DNA of 64,000 nucleotides from Duncaniella freteri (GTDB taxonomy: Bacteria; Bacteroidota; Bacteroidia; Bacteroidales; Muribaculaceae): NCBI RefSeq assembly GCF_004766125.1, contig NZ_SJSA01000001.1, positions 682,001 to 746,000 of the forward strand. The letters run 5' to 3'. A model generated the notes under the pieces. It was not told the origin of the DNA. It made no database searches and was given only the letters and a program-made list of their open reading frames with translations. This document shows positions 26,748 through 36,086 of the stretch, piece after piece. The translations under genes were made by a program, and so were the position numbers. How positions within the stretch are numbered: position 1 is the stretch's first letter; each line of letters begins with the position of its first letter.

Positions 26748-26778
26748 TTTGTTATTTCAAGTATTTTTAGTACTTTTG
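26748..26778 (+). promoter_or_regulatory. Promoter of the glycosyltransferase gene
   Basis: TTTG (26748-26751), 19 bases, TACTTTTG (26771-26778): a full match to the Bacteroidota pattern, 25 bases before the ATG. Confidence 0.75.
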
Positions 26779-26803
26779 CTATATAATAACCAATACGCCC
26801 ATT

Positions 26804-27802
26804 ATGCCTTACATTTCGGTCATCATGCCTGTCTATAATGCCGAACGATTCCTGGACTGTTCGGTAGGTTCGGTGTTGTCACAGACCTTTGATGACTGGG
26901 AACTCATATGCTTCAACGACGCCTCCACCGACAAGAGCATCGACATACTCAACAGATATGCATCTTCCGATAAAAGAATACGTGTCATAGACTCACCAGT
27001 CAACGTAAAACAAGGAGGTGGACGCAACCGCGGACTGCTTGCCGCGAAGGGTGAATATGTGATGTTTCTTGATGCCGACGACAGGCTCGCCTCACATGAA
27101 TCGCTTGCCACATGCATCAGGGCTATCAAAGAAGAGAATGCGGACATGGTACTCTTTGACTACGAGACATTCCGCAACGATGGTTCTGATCCGGTAACAG
27201 TGAGCCCTCTCGGACAAGAAGCTGCCGAACTGAGTGGCGACAACCTGCGCCGGCACATCACCATGCATCCCGGCCCCATATGGTCAGCCGTATACAAGCG
27301 CACACTTATACTCGAAAACGGACTGTTGTTTCCGGAAGGTGTGTTCTATGAGGATAACGCTGTGGCTCTTGCCATACAGCTTTCGGCATCACTTCCAGCA
27401 AAAATCAACGCTTCCATCTACGGTTACCGTACCGACAACACCTCCGTCACCAGAAGCCGGAACGATTACAGGTTCTTCCACCGTATAAATTCGGCCGTGA
27501 CCCTTAAGAGTCATCTTGTCCGCCTAAAGCTATACGACAGATGGCATGATGAAATTGATTTTCTGCTGCTTAACCAGTACTATGTTCACACAGTGTACGG
27601 CTGTATATACCGATTCGACCGTCTGCCGTTAAAACGACTCAAATATGTGCTGTCGACCATAGACAGGCTGACACCAGGATTCCGCAATAATCCATATTTC
27701 AAGTCACAGTCGATAAAATGGAAACTGAAACTTGCAATACACTCAGTATTCCCGCGCCTTATCCACAGCATATTCATGATGAAAAATAAGTTCAGTCATT
27801 GA
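26804..27802 (+). CDS. Family 2 glycosyltransferase
   Basis: The 332-residue cytosolic enzyme has a GT-A fold: VIMPVYNAERFL at the start, FNDASTD (37-43) and the metal-binding LDADD (89-93), all typical of GT2 enzymes that transfer a sugar from a nucleotide sugar in polysaccharide or glycan synthesis. No membrane segments are visible. It stands alone rather than in a polysaccharide cluster; the esterase gene 80 bases downstream lacks a visible promoter of its own and could be cotranscribed. Donor and acceptor are unknown. Confidence 0.88.
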   Translation: MPYISVIMPVYNAERFLDCSVGSVLSQTFDDWELICFNDASTDKSIDILNRYASSDKRIRVIDSPVNVKQGGGRNRGLLAAKGEYVMFLDADDRLASHESLATCIRAIKEENADMVLFDYETFRNDGSDPVTVSPLGQEAAELSGDNLRRHITMHPGPIWSAVYKRTLILENGLLFPEGVFYEDNAVALAIQLSASLPAKINASIYGYRTDNTSVTRSRNDYRFFHRINSAVTLKSHLVRLKLYDRWHDEIDFLLLNQYYVHTVYGCIYRFDRLPLKRLKYVLSTIDRLTPGFRNNPYFKSQSIKWKLKLAIHSVFPRLIHSIFMMKNKFSH

Positions 27803-27882
27803 TCCATTTAAGGAGAGCTGAAAGATCGGTATGAGCATATCTATTACCACATTAAGTATAAAGTCAAAATAACAATTATACC

Positions 27883-29196
27883 ATGAAACTACTGAATGCC
27901 ATATTTACATTACTCATCGCACTGTCAACAACAATGACACCTGCAACAGCTGCCGCTGAGAATTACCCTTACCGCAGCGATGCCCTATGGGTCACCGTGC
28001 CCGATCACGCCGACTGGCTTTACAAAACAGGCGAAAACGCCACAATCGATGTACAGCTGCTCCACTACGGACAGCCGGCATCAGGAGCTACCGTCACTTA
28101 TACACTGGGCGATGACATGCTACCCGATGACCGTAAAGAGACCGTAAGACTTGATGAAAACGGAAAAGCGACAATCAACATCGGCACCATGGCAAAACCA
28201 GGATTTCGTGACCTGCGCATGACGGCTACACTCGGAGGGAACAAGACTGCACATCACATAAAGGTTGGATTCTCACCCGAAAGACTGGAGGCGTTTGTCC
28301 GTGAGCCCAAGGACTTCTCACAATTTTGGGACAAAGCAGTCACCGAGGACAAGAAATTCCCACTTCAATACACCTCCGAACCGGTTGAGAAATACTCTAC
28401 CGACAAGATGTCGTGCCAATTGATCAAACTCCAGCTCAATCCTGAAGGAAGATGCATGTATGCTTATCTTTTCATCCCCAAAGGGGATGACAGATATCCC
28501 GCCGTGCTATGCCCTCCCGGAGCAGGAGTCAAGACTATAAAGGAACCTCTACGGCACCGTTACTACGGCGAAGGCGGTATGATAAGATGCGAAATCGAAA
28601 TACACGGATGCCATCCCGAACTGAGCGAGGAGGAATTCGCACAGCTGAGAAACGAAAAAGGGAAATATCTTGAATTCGGACTCGAAAGCCCGGAAGGATA
28701 TTACATGAAAGATGTGTATCTCGGATGTCGCCGTTTCCTCGATCTGCTGACATCACTCCCCGAATGGGACGGCAAGAACCTTTTCACACAGGGAGGGAGC
28801 CAGGGAGGAGCACTTGCCATAACTACAGCGGCACTTGACGAAAGAGTAAACGGATGTGCCGCCAATCACCCGGCACTCAGCGACATGACCGGATACCTGA
28901 GCGACAAAACCGGCGGATATCCCCATCATTTCCGCAAGAACCGTAATGACGCGACACCTGAGAAGATAAGGACTCTCGAATACTATGATGTTGTAAACTT
29001 TGCCCGCCATCTCAAATGTCCTATACGTATGACATGGGGATTCAACGACAACACCTGCCCACCCACCACTTCCTATGAAGTATACAACGTAATCACCTCC
29101 CCGAAAGAGGCTCTGATAACACCAGTCAACGAACATTGGACCTCAGATAACACTGAATACGGCCACTACCTTTGGCTAAAGGAGCATTGCAAGTAA
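27883..29196 (+). CDS. Exported acetyl xylan esterase family (AXE1) protein
   Basis: The 437-residue product has a signal peptide (MKLLNAIFTLLIALSTTMTPATA), an N-terminal beta-sandwich (about 30-130) and an AXE1/CE7-type alpha/beta-hydrolase domain. The nucleophile is Ser306 in GGSQGGAL, followed by Asp in WGFNDNTCPP and a C-terminal His in the EHW/GHY region. Such enzymes remove acetyl groups from xylan, acetylated sugars or glycans. A small TTAAGG/CCTTAA hairpin with a T-rich tail follows at 29214-29232. It is separate from any xylan locus in this window, so the natural substrate is open. Confidence 0.85.
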   Translation: MKLLNAIFTLLIALSTTMTPATAAAENYPYRSDALWVTVPDHADWLYKTGENATIDVQLLHYGQPASGATVTYTLGDDMLPDDRKETVRLDENGKATINIGTMAKPGFRDLRMTATLGGNKTAHHIKVGFSPERLEAFVREPKDFSQFWDKAVTEDKKFPLQYTSEPVEKYSTDKMSCQLIKLQLNPEGRCMYAYLFIPKGDDRYPAVLCPPGAGVKTIKEPLRHRYYGEGGMIRCEIEIHGCHPELSEEEFAQLRNEKGKYLEFGLESPEGYYMKDVYLGCRRFLDLLTSLPEWDGKNLFTQGGSQGGALAITTAALDERVNGCAANHPALSDMTGYLSDKTGGYPHHFRKNRNDATPEKIRTLEYYDVVNFARHLKCPIRMTWGFNDNTCPPTTSYEVYNVITSPKEALITPVNEHWTSDNTEYGHYLWLKEHCK

Positions 29197-29231
29197 ATTC
29201 AGTCACAGGACACATTTAAGGAGCCTTAATT

Positions 29232-29263
29232 TTTGGATATATATCAGGAAATATATAATTTTG
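29232..29263 (+). promoter_or_regulatory. Promoter of the porin gene
   Basis: TTTG (29232-29235), 20 bases, TAATTTTG (29256-29263). It overlaps the in-frame ATG at 29264, which is why the later ATG at 29303 is chosen for the porin. Confidence 0.7.
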
Positions 29264-29302
29264 ATGCGCAAACAATTAATATCCAATCAATTCATCACTA
29301 CC

Positions 29303-30358
29303 ATGAGAAAGCGATTAATGGCAATTTTTGTCATTATGGCATCAATAGCGAATGCCGGCGCACAAAATGTCATTGAATCTTGCGAAATTGAGTCACACGA
29401 ACTGTTGCGACTCGGTGTTGACGTGCGCGTGGACTATCAGCATCTTTGGCAAGAGCACAGCACCAACGACGCCAACACAGGACTCGAAGGGAAATATTTC
29501 ATGTTCCGTGTCGACGGCGAAATAATACCCGGTCTCACATATTCCTGGCGTCAACGGCTCAACAAATCCCACAGCGACGCATCTTTTTTCGATGCCACCG
29601 ACTGGATCTACCTCAACTACGCTACTGGCAAGTTCAATATAGCCGGAGGCAAGCAGGTGGTAGCCATAGGCGGATGGGAATATGACCGACATCCAGCCGA
29701 CCTTTACTGCACCTCTGTGTTCTGGCAAAATATTCCATGCTACCAGCTCGGAGCCTCTGTGGGGTACGACATCACAGGCAAGGACCGAATCACATTGCAG
29801 GCGACACAGAGCCTGTTTCATACCTCGGCAAATCGTAATATGTATGCCTACAACCTGATGTGGAACGGCTCCCACGGCATATACACATCCATATGGTCAA
29901 CCAATCTTGTCGAATATCTGCCCGGATGCTATATCAACTACATCGCATTGGGCAACAGATTCGATATCGGCAAAGTAACTGTGGAAATGGACTTCATGAA
30001 CCGTGCCGCCCACGGACAAAGCTTTCTTTTCAAAGACTGCTCAATAATGGGAGAGGTGGCATGGACACCTGACAATCATTGGAGACTCCATGGAAAAGCG
30101 ACCTACGATGTGAACCATGCCAACAATACTGCCGACTACACAGTGCTGCCGGGCACTGAGCTTACCATGGCTGGCGGAGGACTTGAATACTACCCTTTAA
30201 TAAAAAAACGCGGTGCCGTACGCATACACGCCAACTGCTATTACTCATGGGGGCACAACGCCAATTCGGCAGATCTCATGCAGCACAACAGTGTAATGCT
30301 CTCAGTCGGCGTACGCTGCCATCTTGATCTTTTATCACTAAAACATAAACGACCCTGA
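29303..30358 (+). CDS. Outer membrane porin-like beta-barrel
   Basis: The start at 29303 gives 351 residues with signal peptide MRKRLMAIFVIMASIANAGAQ. The rest alternates polar and aromatic residues in short strands (for example LGVDVRVDYQHLW, YFMFRVDGEI) and looks like a 14-18 stranded barrel of the OprO/OprP-like porin class seen in Bacteroidota. It lies five bases before the Gate-domain membrane protein gene, so a joint transport role across outer and inner membranes is plausible. The barrel is clear; the solute is not. Confidence 0.75.
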   Translation: MRKRLMAIFVIMASIANAGAQNVIESCEIESHELLRLGVDVRVDYQHLWQEHSTNDANTGLEGKYFMFRVDGEIIPGLTYSWRQRLNKSHSDASFFDATDWIYLNYATGKFNIAGGKQVVAIGGWEYDRHPADLYCTSVFWQNIPCYQLGASVGYDITGKDRITLQATQSLFHTSANRNMYAYNLMWNGSHGIYTSIWSTNLVEYLPGCYINYIALGNRFDIGKVTVEMDFMNRAAHGQSFLFKDCSIMGEVAWTPDNHWRLHGKATYDVNHANNTADYTVLPGTELTMAGGGLEYYPLIKKRGAVRIHANCYYSWGHNANSADLMQHNSVMLSVGVRCHLDLLSLKHKRP

Positions 30359-30362
30359 CCAA

Positions 30363-31565
30363 ATGGAAACACCAACTCCTGAAATCACCTCTGCACCCAT
30401 CAAAACGCACGATGAGAAGAAGAAATTTTCCATCACGCGTTACATCCCTTCAGGGGTGATATGCCTTGCCGTTGTATTCGGTCTGTTCTGGTATCTCGGC
30501 TCCGTAATGGGGATGGCACAGATGCTAAAGACTGTCATGGCAACAGCCCACGACCTGTTGCTCAACACAGTGTTCTATCTCATGGGAATATGTGTAGTGA
30601 CCGGTGCGCTCGGAAGGCTCTTTGTAGAGTTTGGCGTAGTGAGCATGCTTGAGAAAATTCTCAAACCGCTGATGGGACCTCTGTTCCGCCTTCCCGGAGT
30701 GGCGTCACTCGGGGCTGTAATGACATTCCTCAGTGACAATCCCGCCATAATATCTCTGGCCCAGGAAAAACGTTTCAGTTCCTATTTCAAAAAGTTCCAG
30801 TTCATATCACTGACCAATTTCGGAACGGCATTCGGCATGGGACTGCTGGTGATGGTGTTCATGGTCGGACAAGGATTCTTCTGGGAACCATTGGTGGGAT
30901 TTGCCGGCGCATTCGTAGGTTGTGCAATCTCCACACGTCTCATGCAGCACTTCATTCTTAAAGCCTATCCTCACTTTGCGACAGAGGATGTGGTCAATCC
31001 TGATGAGCTGGAGGACACCGCCGAGAAAAAAACAGAAGAGAAATCACTTTTCATACGCACTCTCAACTCCCTCCTTGACGGAGGCCGCTCAGGCGTCGAT
31101 GTAGGCATAGCCATCATCCCGGGAGTGCTCATTATCTCGACATTGGTAATGATACTCACCTTCGGAGCATCAGCCGACGGCACCTATACCGGAGCAGCCT
31201 ATGAAGGTGTAGCAATACTCCCATGGCTTGCCGAGAAGGTCAACATCGTGTTTGAATGGCTATTCGGATTCGGTGACCCACATCTGGTGGCATTCCCCAT
31301 CACAGCCCTCGGAGCCGTAGGTGCGGCATTAAGCCTTGTGCCAAACTTCATGGCGCAGGGATGGATCGACGGCAACGCCATAGCAGTGTTCACAGCCATC
31401 GGCATGTGCTGGAGCGGATACCTGAGCACCCACACCGCAATGCTCGATTCACTCGGCTACCGCGAACTTACCCCTAAAGCCATCCTTGCCCATACCATAG
31501 GCGGCATATGTGCAGCAATCTTCGCACATGCCCTCTATATGCTGATCATATTCATCCAGGCATAA
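30363..31565 (+). CDS. Nucleoside-recognition (Gate) domain inner membrane protein
   Basis: The 400-residue protein has about ten hydrophobic segments and two Gate-type domains (about 60-170 and 240-370), with the conserved FLSDNPAIISLAQEKRFSSY and GDPHLVAFPITALGAVG segments. Relatives include the spore maturation and YjiH-like proteins with unknown or nucleoside-related transport roles. A charged cytoplasmic loop (about 205-235) separates the halves. It is cotranscribed with the porin. It converges with the DUF2156 gene with only five bases between the stops and no terminator in between. Substrate unknown. Confidence 0.8.
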   Translation: METPTPEITSAPIKTHDEKKKFSITRYIPSGVICLAVVFGLFWYLGSVMGMAQMLKTVMATAHDLLLNTVFYLMGICVVTGALGRLFVEFGVVSMLEKILKPLMGPLFRLPGVASLGAVMTFLSDNPAIISLAQEKRFSSYFKKFQFISLTNFGTAFGMGLLVMVFMVGQGFFWEPLVGFAGAFVGCAISTRLMQHFILKAYPHFATEDVVNPDELEDTAEKKTEEKSLFIRTLNSLLDGGRSGVDVGIAIIPGVLIISTLVMILTFGASADGTYTGAAYEGVAILPWLAEKVNIVFEWLFGFGDPHLVAFPITALGAVGAALSLVPNFMAQGWIDGNAIAVFTAIGMCWSGYLSTHTAMLDSLGYRELTPKAILAHTIGGICAAIFAHALYMLIIFIQA

Positions 31566-31570
31566 GGCGG

Positions 31571-32566
31571 CTACCCCATTTCGACATTGTATTTCGAAAG
31601 GACAGCTACAGGATGATATGACTCCTTGGCTCGCCGTAGGCCAGGATCTCCGACATCCTCCTCTCGGTTGATGTATCGCAGATCGGGATGACGTGCAATC
31701 ATCATCTCAGCAAAAAGCTTATTGACCGTCTCACCGGCACCAGCCACGAGATGGTCAATCTTTTCAATATGGGTGTATAGAGTATCACCTATCACCTCTC
31801 CAAGCGTGAAAGCAACGATTCCTTGACCCGGGACAGACAGCACAGCTCCTTCAAAACCATATCGGTCAAGATTGTCAAGCACACACATCACCTGTTCGCG
31901 CTCAATGTCGGCAAGAACAGGCTTTGAAAGCGGCAGATGTATCTGCGAATAAAATTCTCTTACCTCAGAAACCATAGCAGAAGTCATAGGCTCAAACAGA
32001 TAATCAGGATTATCGAGCATAAATCTATTGACATGATTACGCTTCTTGCCAAGCTTTTTGCCCGAGAGAGTAGCCAGAGACTGAGCCTCGTAGAGATAGT
32101 CACCCCAGTCATCAAGCATAGTGATATCCGCAGCACCCAAAGAGCGCAACTGCTCGACATATATCTCAGGAACAGCTGAGAACACAAGAGGCATACAGCC
32201 ATGAGACCGGCAGTAACCCTTGAGTACATCCAACGATTCGCTCAGGGATGATGCCCCAACAGGAAGAGAGAATGCCGGGCGTGTCACATCATCCTCAGTG
32301 ACACCCTTGATATATAATGTGTCCTTATATATCGAATAAGTGTAATTGAAATATTCGGACCACATTAGCAGCCCTCCAATAGAGAAGTCGCAGGTACGCG
32401 CCTTGGATAACTCAAGAAACGGACGTATATGAGGCACTGCTTCAAGAGTGAGAGGCTCAAAGAGAAGCGGCGAATCATCGGATCTGCAATGCACCTCTGA
32501 CCCGCCACGACTTCTGCTCGTTGCGGTAACTACTGAATACTGACGTGAGGAAGGAATATATGGCAT
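31571..32566 (-). CDS. DUF2156 (LPG synthase C-terminal-like) protein
   Basis: The 331-residue protein matches the DUF2156/GNAT-like acyltransferase family: GKKLGKKRNHVNRF near residue 168 and YINREEDVGDPGLRRAKESYHP near the C-terminus are its hallmarks. Relatives include the cytosolic domain of lysyl-phosphatidylglycerol synthase, but this protein has no membrane part, so aminoacyl or acyl transfer is only a family-based guess. The first about 33 residues (MPYIPSSRQYSVVTATSRS) do not belong to the domain, and a perfect 16-base hairpin ends five bases before this ATG, so the true start may lie further downstream. Confidence 0.8.
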   Translation of the reverse strand: MPYIPSSRQYSVVTATSRSRGGSEVHCRSDDSPLLFEPLTLEAVPHIRPFLELSKARTCDFSIGGLLMWSEYFNYTYSIYKDTLYIKGVTEDDVTRPAFSLPVGASSLSESLDVLKGYCRSHGCMPLVFSAVPEIYVEQLRSLGAADITMLDDWGDYLYEAQSLATLSGKKLGKKRNHVNRFMLDNPDYLFEPMTSAMVSEVREFYSQIHLPLSKPVLADIEREQVMCVLDNLDRYGFEGAVLSVPGQGIVAFTLGEVIGDTLYTHIEKIDHLVAGAGETVNKLFAEMMIARHPDLRYINREEDVGDPGLRRAKESYHPVAVLSKYNVEMG

Positions 32567-32571
32567 AATTA

Positions 32572-32614
32572 AAGCAGTGTTATTACAAGTTGTTCATATG
32601 TAATAACACTGCTT
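32572..32614 (-). terminator. 16-bp perfect hairpin between fabD and DUF2156 gene
   Basis: AAGCAGTGTTATTACA (32572-32587) and TGTAATAACACTGCTT (32599-32614) pair fully around an 11-base loop. On the minus strand it follows fabD and runs into TTTAATT, so it may end the fabD transcript; its 3' edge is five bases from the annotated ATG of the DUF2156 gene. Confidence 0.6.
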
Positions 32615-32670
32615 GATATTTCTTGGTTCGTGACCGGGAAAAGCAGTAAACACTTAACCCGCAAGCCAAA

Positions 32671-33549
32671 TTACTGACGGCCTGAAGTGGCTACACCGCG
32701 GGCAATCTTGCTAACAAGACCCTGTAGCACCTTTCCGGGACCTACCTCGACAAATTCATCGGCTCCGTCAGCCACCATGTTCTGCACGCTCTTGGTCCAA
32801 CGTACCGGAGCTGTGAGCTGAGCCACAAGATTAGCCTTGATTTCGGCAGGATCGGTATGGGGCATAGCATCGACATTCTGGTAAACAGGCACTGTGGGGG
32901 TGTGGAACTCGGTGCGTTCGATAGCCTCGGCGAGCTCTACTCGTGCAGGCTCCATGCAGGGAGAGTGGAAACCGCCACCCACCTTGAGCTTAAGCGCGCG
33001 TTTTGCTCCTGCTGCAAGAAGCTTCTCGCAAGCGGCATCAATAGCCTCCACCTCGCCGGATATAACGATCTGGCCGGGGCAGTTATAGTTGGCACACACC
33101 ACTACGCCGGGCACCTCAGAGCAGATCTCCTCAACCTTTTCGTCAGGAAGCGCAATTACAGCAGCCATAGTGGAGGGATTGATTTCACAAGCCTTCTGCA
33201 TAGCCTGGGCACGTGCTGACACAAGACGAACACCATCTTCGAAGCTGAGTGCACCTGCTGCTACAAGAGCAGAGAACTCTCCGAGAGAGTGGCCAGCCAC
33301 CATCGACGGATCGAATTCCTCACCCATGGTCTTGGCGAGGATCACGGAGTGAAGGAATATAGCGGGCTGAGTCACCTTGGTCTGACGCAAATCCTCGTCA
33401 GTACCCTCAAACATAAGGTCAGTGATGCGGAAACCAAGTATCTCATTGGCTTTCTCGAACATCTCTTTTGCCACAGGATTGTTGTCGTAAAGGTCCTTGC
33501 CCATACCTACAAACTGGGCTCCCTGACCGGGAAACACAAATGCTTTCAT
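32671..33549 (-). CDS. fabD: Malonyl-CoA:ACP transacylase
   Basis: FabD loads malonyl groups onto acyl carrier protein for fatty acid synthesis. The 292-residue protein begins AFVFPGQGAQFVGMGKDLY, has the nucleophile Ser88 in VAGHSLGEFSAL, and the C-terminal PVYQNVDAMPHTDP segment. It stands as a single gene with a TACCTTTG box at 33583-33590 on the minus strand. Length and motifs are normal. Confidence 0.96.
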   Translation of the reverse strand: MKAFVFPGQGAQFVGMGKDLYDNNPVAKEMFEKANEILGFRITDLMFEGTDEDLRQTKVTQPAIFLHSVILAKTMGEEFDPSMVAGHSLGEFSALVAAGALSFEDGVRLVSARAQAMQKACEINPSTMAAVIALPDEKVEEICSEVPGVVVCANYNCPGQIVISGEVEAIDAACEKLLAAGAKRALKLKVGGGFHSPCMEPARVELAEAIERTEFHTPTVPVYQNVDAMPHTDPAEIKANLVAQLTAPVRWTKSVQNMVADGADEFVEVGPGKVLQGLVSKIARGVATSGRQ

Positions 33550-33582
33550 AATATAATATACTGGATTATTTTTTCACGAGTG

Positions 33583-33590
33583 CAAAGGTA
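33583..33590 (-). promoter_or_regulatory. -7 element of fabD promoter
   Basis: Minus-strand TACCTTTG, 34 bases before the fabD ATG; divergent from the topA promoter (TAACTTTG at 33665-33672, plus). Confidence 0.55.
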
Positions 33591-33664
33591 GTGAATATTT
33601 CGGATAATAGAGCCTTATTTGTGATAAATTGTTAAATAATAGTCGGTATATTAAGAGTTTTCAC

Positions 33665-33672
33665 TAACTTTG
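33665..33672 (+). promoter_or_regulatory. -7 element of topA promoter
   Basis: TAACTTTG, 60 bases before the topA start codon. Confidence 0.55.
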
Positions 33673-33731
33673 CCGACTGAAATAAGGGTGGGTCGTACTC
33701 GATCCGCCATTATGCACATCCAAAACTGTAT

Positions 33732-36056
33732 ATGAAGAATCTCGTAATAGTCGAGTCTCCGGCGAAGGCCAAGACCATAGAAAAATTCCTTGGTAAAGAT
33801 TATAAAGTGATGTCGAGCTTCGGCCACATACGTGACCTGCGCAAAAAGGACATCAGCATCCGCGTGGACTCGGACTTCGAGCCGGAATATGAGGTTCCGG
33901 CTGACAAGAAAACACTTGTAGCCGAACTTAAGAAAGCCGCCAAGAGCGCAGAGACTGTATGGCTCGCATCCGATGAGGACCGCGAGGGTGAGGCTATAGC
34001 CTGGCATCTGTACGAAGTACTCGGACTAAAACCTGAGAACACCAGGCGAATAGTGTTTCACGAGATCACTAAAAACGCCATACTCAACGCCATCGAGAAT
34101 CCCCGCGAGATCGACATAAACCTTGTCGATGCCCAGCAGGCACGCCGAGTTCTTGACCGCCTGGTAGGATTCGAGCTCTCCCCGGTGCTGTGGAAAAAGA
34201 TTCGTCCGGCACTCTCGGCAGGACGAGTACAGTCAGTGGCCGTACGCCTGATAGTCGACCGTGAGAACGAAATCAACGCTTTCACATCAGAACCGTACTT
34301 CCGTGTGGCAGCGCGCTTCGTACTCCCCACAGGCACCACGCTCCATGCCGAGCTTTCCAAGCGGCTTCCCGACGAGAAAAGCGCGAGAGCGTTTCTTGAG
34401 GATTGCGCCAAAGCTGCATATACTGTAGGTGACATCGTGGTCAGACCGTTAAAGAAATCACCGGCCCCACCATTCACAACCTCCACTCTCCAACAGGAAG
34501 CAGGCAGGAAACTCGGATTCTCCGTTTCGCAGACAATGATGATAGCCCAGAAACTCTATGAGGCAGGACACATCACATACATGCGTACCGACTCACTCAA
34601 CCTGTCGTCGCTCGCCATATCGTCCATCTCGTCACTCATAAAGGAAGAGATGGGAGAGCAATACCTGAAGATACGCAAGTATCACACGTCATCGAAAGGC
34701 GCGCAGGAAGCTCACGAGGCCATACGCCCCACCTATATGGAGAAAGAGACCATTGAAGGAACAGCCCAGGAAAAGAAACTCTATCGCCTGATACGTCTGC
34801 GCACCATAGCATCACAGATGGCTGACGCCCAGATGGAAAAAACCACTGTCGATATAAATGTAAGCACCCGCCCCGACGAACACTTCTCAGCCTCGGGTGA
34901 AGTGATAAAGTTCGACGGTTTCCTACGCATCTACCTCGAAGGAAGCGACGACGAAAATGAGAACCCTGAAGGAGAATCAACACTCCCGCGCATGACTACA
35001 GGGGAGACACTCTCGCTCAACGACATGGTAGCGACCGAACGGTTCACACTCGCTCCTCCGCGATACACAGAGGCTTCACTCGTGAAGAAAATGGAGGAGC
35101 TCGGCATAGGGCGACCATCCACCTACGCTCCAACCATATCCACCATACAGAACCGCGAGTATATCATGAAAGGTGAAAAGCCCGGTGAAAAACGCGAGTA
35201 CGATGTGCTCACCCTCAAGTCAGACGGCAAGCTCACCTCTACCGTCAAAAGCGAGAATGCCGGAGCAGAAAAAGGGAAACTCATCCCCACCGATACCGGA
35301 ATCATAGTCAACGAATTCCTCACCCAGCATTTCCCGGATATCCTCGACTATGACTTCACAGCCGAGATGGAGGAGAAATTTGACCGCATAGCTGAAGGAG
35401 ACAGTAACTGGAACAATGAGATAGCCGACTTCTACAAACTCTTTCATCCGGAAGTCACCAAAGCCAACGAAATGCGAACCGAGCATAAGGTAGGCGAGCG
35501 TATCCTCGGCTCTGACCCTGCCACCGGAGAACCTGTCTCCGTAAAGATAGGCAGATTCGGACCCATCGTACAGATTGGCTCAACCGAAAGTGAGAACAAA
35601 CCACGGTTCGCATCCTTGCGTAAGGACCAGAGCATCATGGATATCACACTTGAGGAAGCCCTAAAACTATTTGATCTGCCGCGTGAAGTAGGTACATTCG
35701 AGGATAAGACCGTAACAGCAGCCGTAGGACGCTTCGGACCTTATCTCCGCCATGACGGAAAATTCGTTTCCATCCCCAAGACACTCTCCCCCACCACCAT
35801 ATCCATCGAGGAAGCTATCGAACTCATCCTAGCCAAACGCACTGCCGACAACAACAAGATAGTAAAGACTTTCGACGAGGATCCCGACCTACAGATACTA
35901 AACGGACGATATGGGGTATACATCTCATACAAAAAGTCCAACTATAAGATTCCCAAGACTGTAACCGAGCCTGCATCACTTACATATGATGAGGTAAAAG
36001 CTATTATCGAAACTCCTGAGAGCACACCGCAAAAGCCTTCGCGTCGAAAAAAATAG
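33732..36056 (+). CDS. topA: DNA topoisomerase I
   Basis: TopA relaxes negative supercoils by transient single-strand cleavage. The 774-residue protein starts with the Toprim domain (LVIVESPAKAKTIEKFLG; acidic SDEDREGEAIAWHL) and has the catalytic Tyr283 in HITYMRTDSLNLS. After the core, instead of the zinc-finger tail of E. coli TopA, it has repeated GRFGP modules (KIGRFGPIVQ, AVGRFGPYLR, NGRYGVYIS), the Toprim-C-like repeats of Bacteroidota enzymes, and a basic end PSRRKK. It is first of a run of four plus-strand genes. Confidence 0.96.
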   Translation: MKNLVIVESPAKAKTIEKFLGKDYKVMSSFGHIRDLRKKDISIRVDSDFEPEYEVPADKKTLVAELKKAAKSAETVWLASDEDREGEAIAWHLYEVLGLKPENTRRIVFHEITKNAILNAIENPREIDINLVDAQQARRVLDRLVGFELSPVLWKKIRPALSAGRVQSVAVRLIVDRENEINAFTSEPYFRVAARFVLPTGTTLHAELSKRLPDEKSARAFLEDCAKAAYTVGDIVVRPLKKSPAPPFTTSTLQQEAGRKLGFSVSQTMMIAQKLYEAGHITYMRTDSLNLSSLAISSISSLIKEEMGEQYLKIRKYHTSSKGAQEAHEAIRPTYMEKETIEGTAQEKKLYRLIRLRTIASQMADAQMEKTTVDINVSTRPDEHFSASGEVIKFDGFLRIYLEGSDDENENPEGESTLPRMTTGETLSLNDMVATERFTLAPPRYTEASLVKKMEELGIGRPSTYAPTISTIQNREYIMKGEKPGEKREYDVLTLKSDGKLTSTVKSENAGAEKGKLIPTDTGIIVNEFLTQHFPDILDYDFTAEMEEKFDRIAEGDSNWNNEIADFYKLFHPEVTKANEMRTEHKVGERILGSDPATGEPVSVKIGRFGPIVQIGSTESENKPRFASLRKDQSIMDITLEEALKLFDLPREVGTFEDKTVTAAVGRFGPYLRHDGKFVSIPKTLSPTTISIEEAIELILAKRTADNNKIVKTFDEDPDLQILNGRYGVYISYKKSNYKIPKTVTEPASLTYDEVKAIIETPESTPQKPSRRKK

Positions 36057-36086
36057 CATATCTACAGCCACTCAACAAGAAAAATT

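Noticed and set aside
27809..29225. Repeated CATTTAAGGAG upstream of two genes as a Shine-Dalgarno or regulatory repeat
   Set aside because: Only two copies, one of them inside a small hairpin; Bacteroidota rarely use Shine-Dalgarno pairing, so chance is the simplest explanation.
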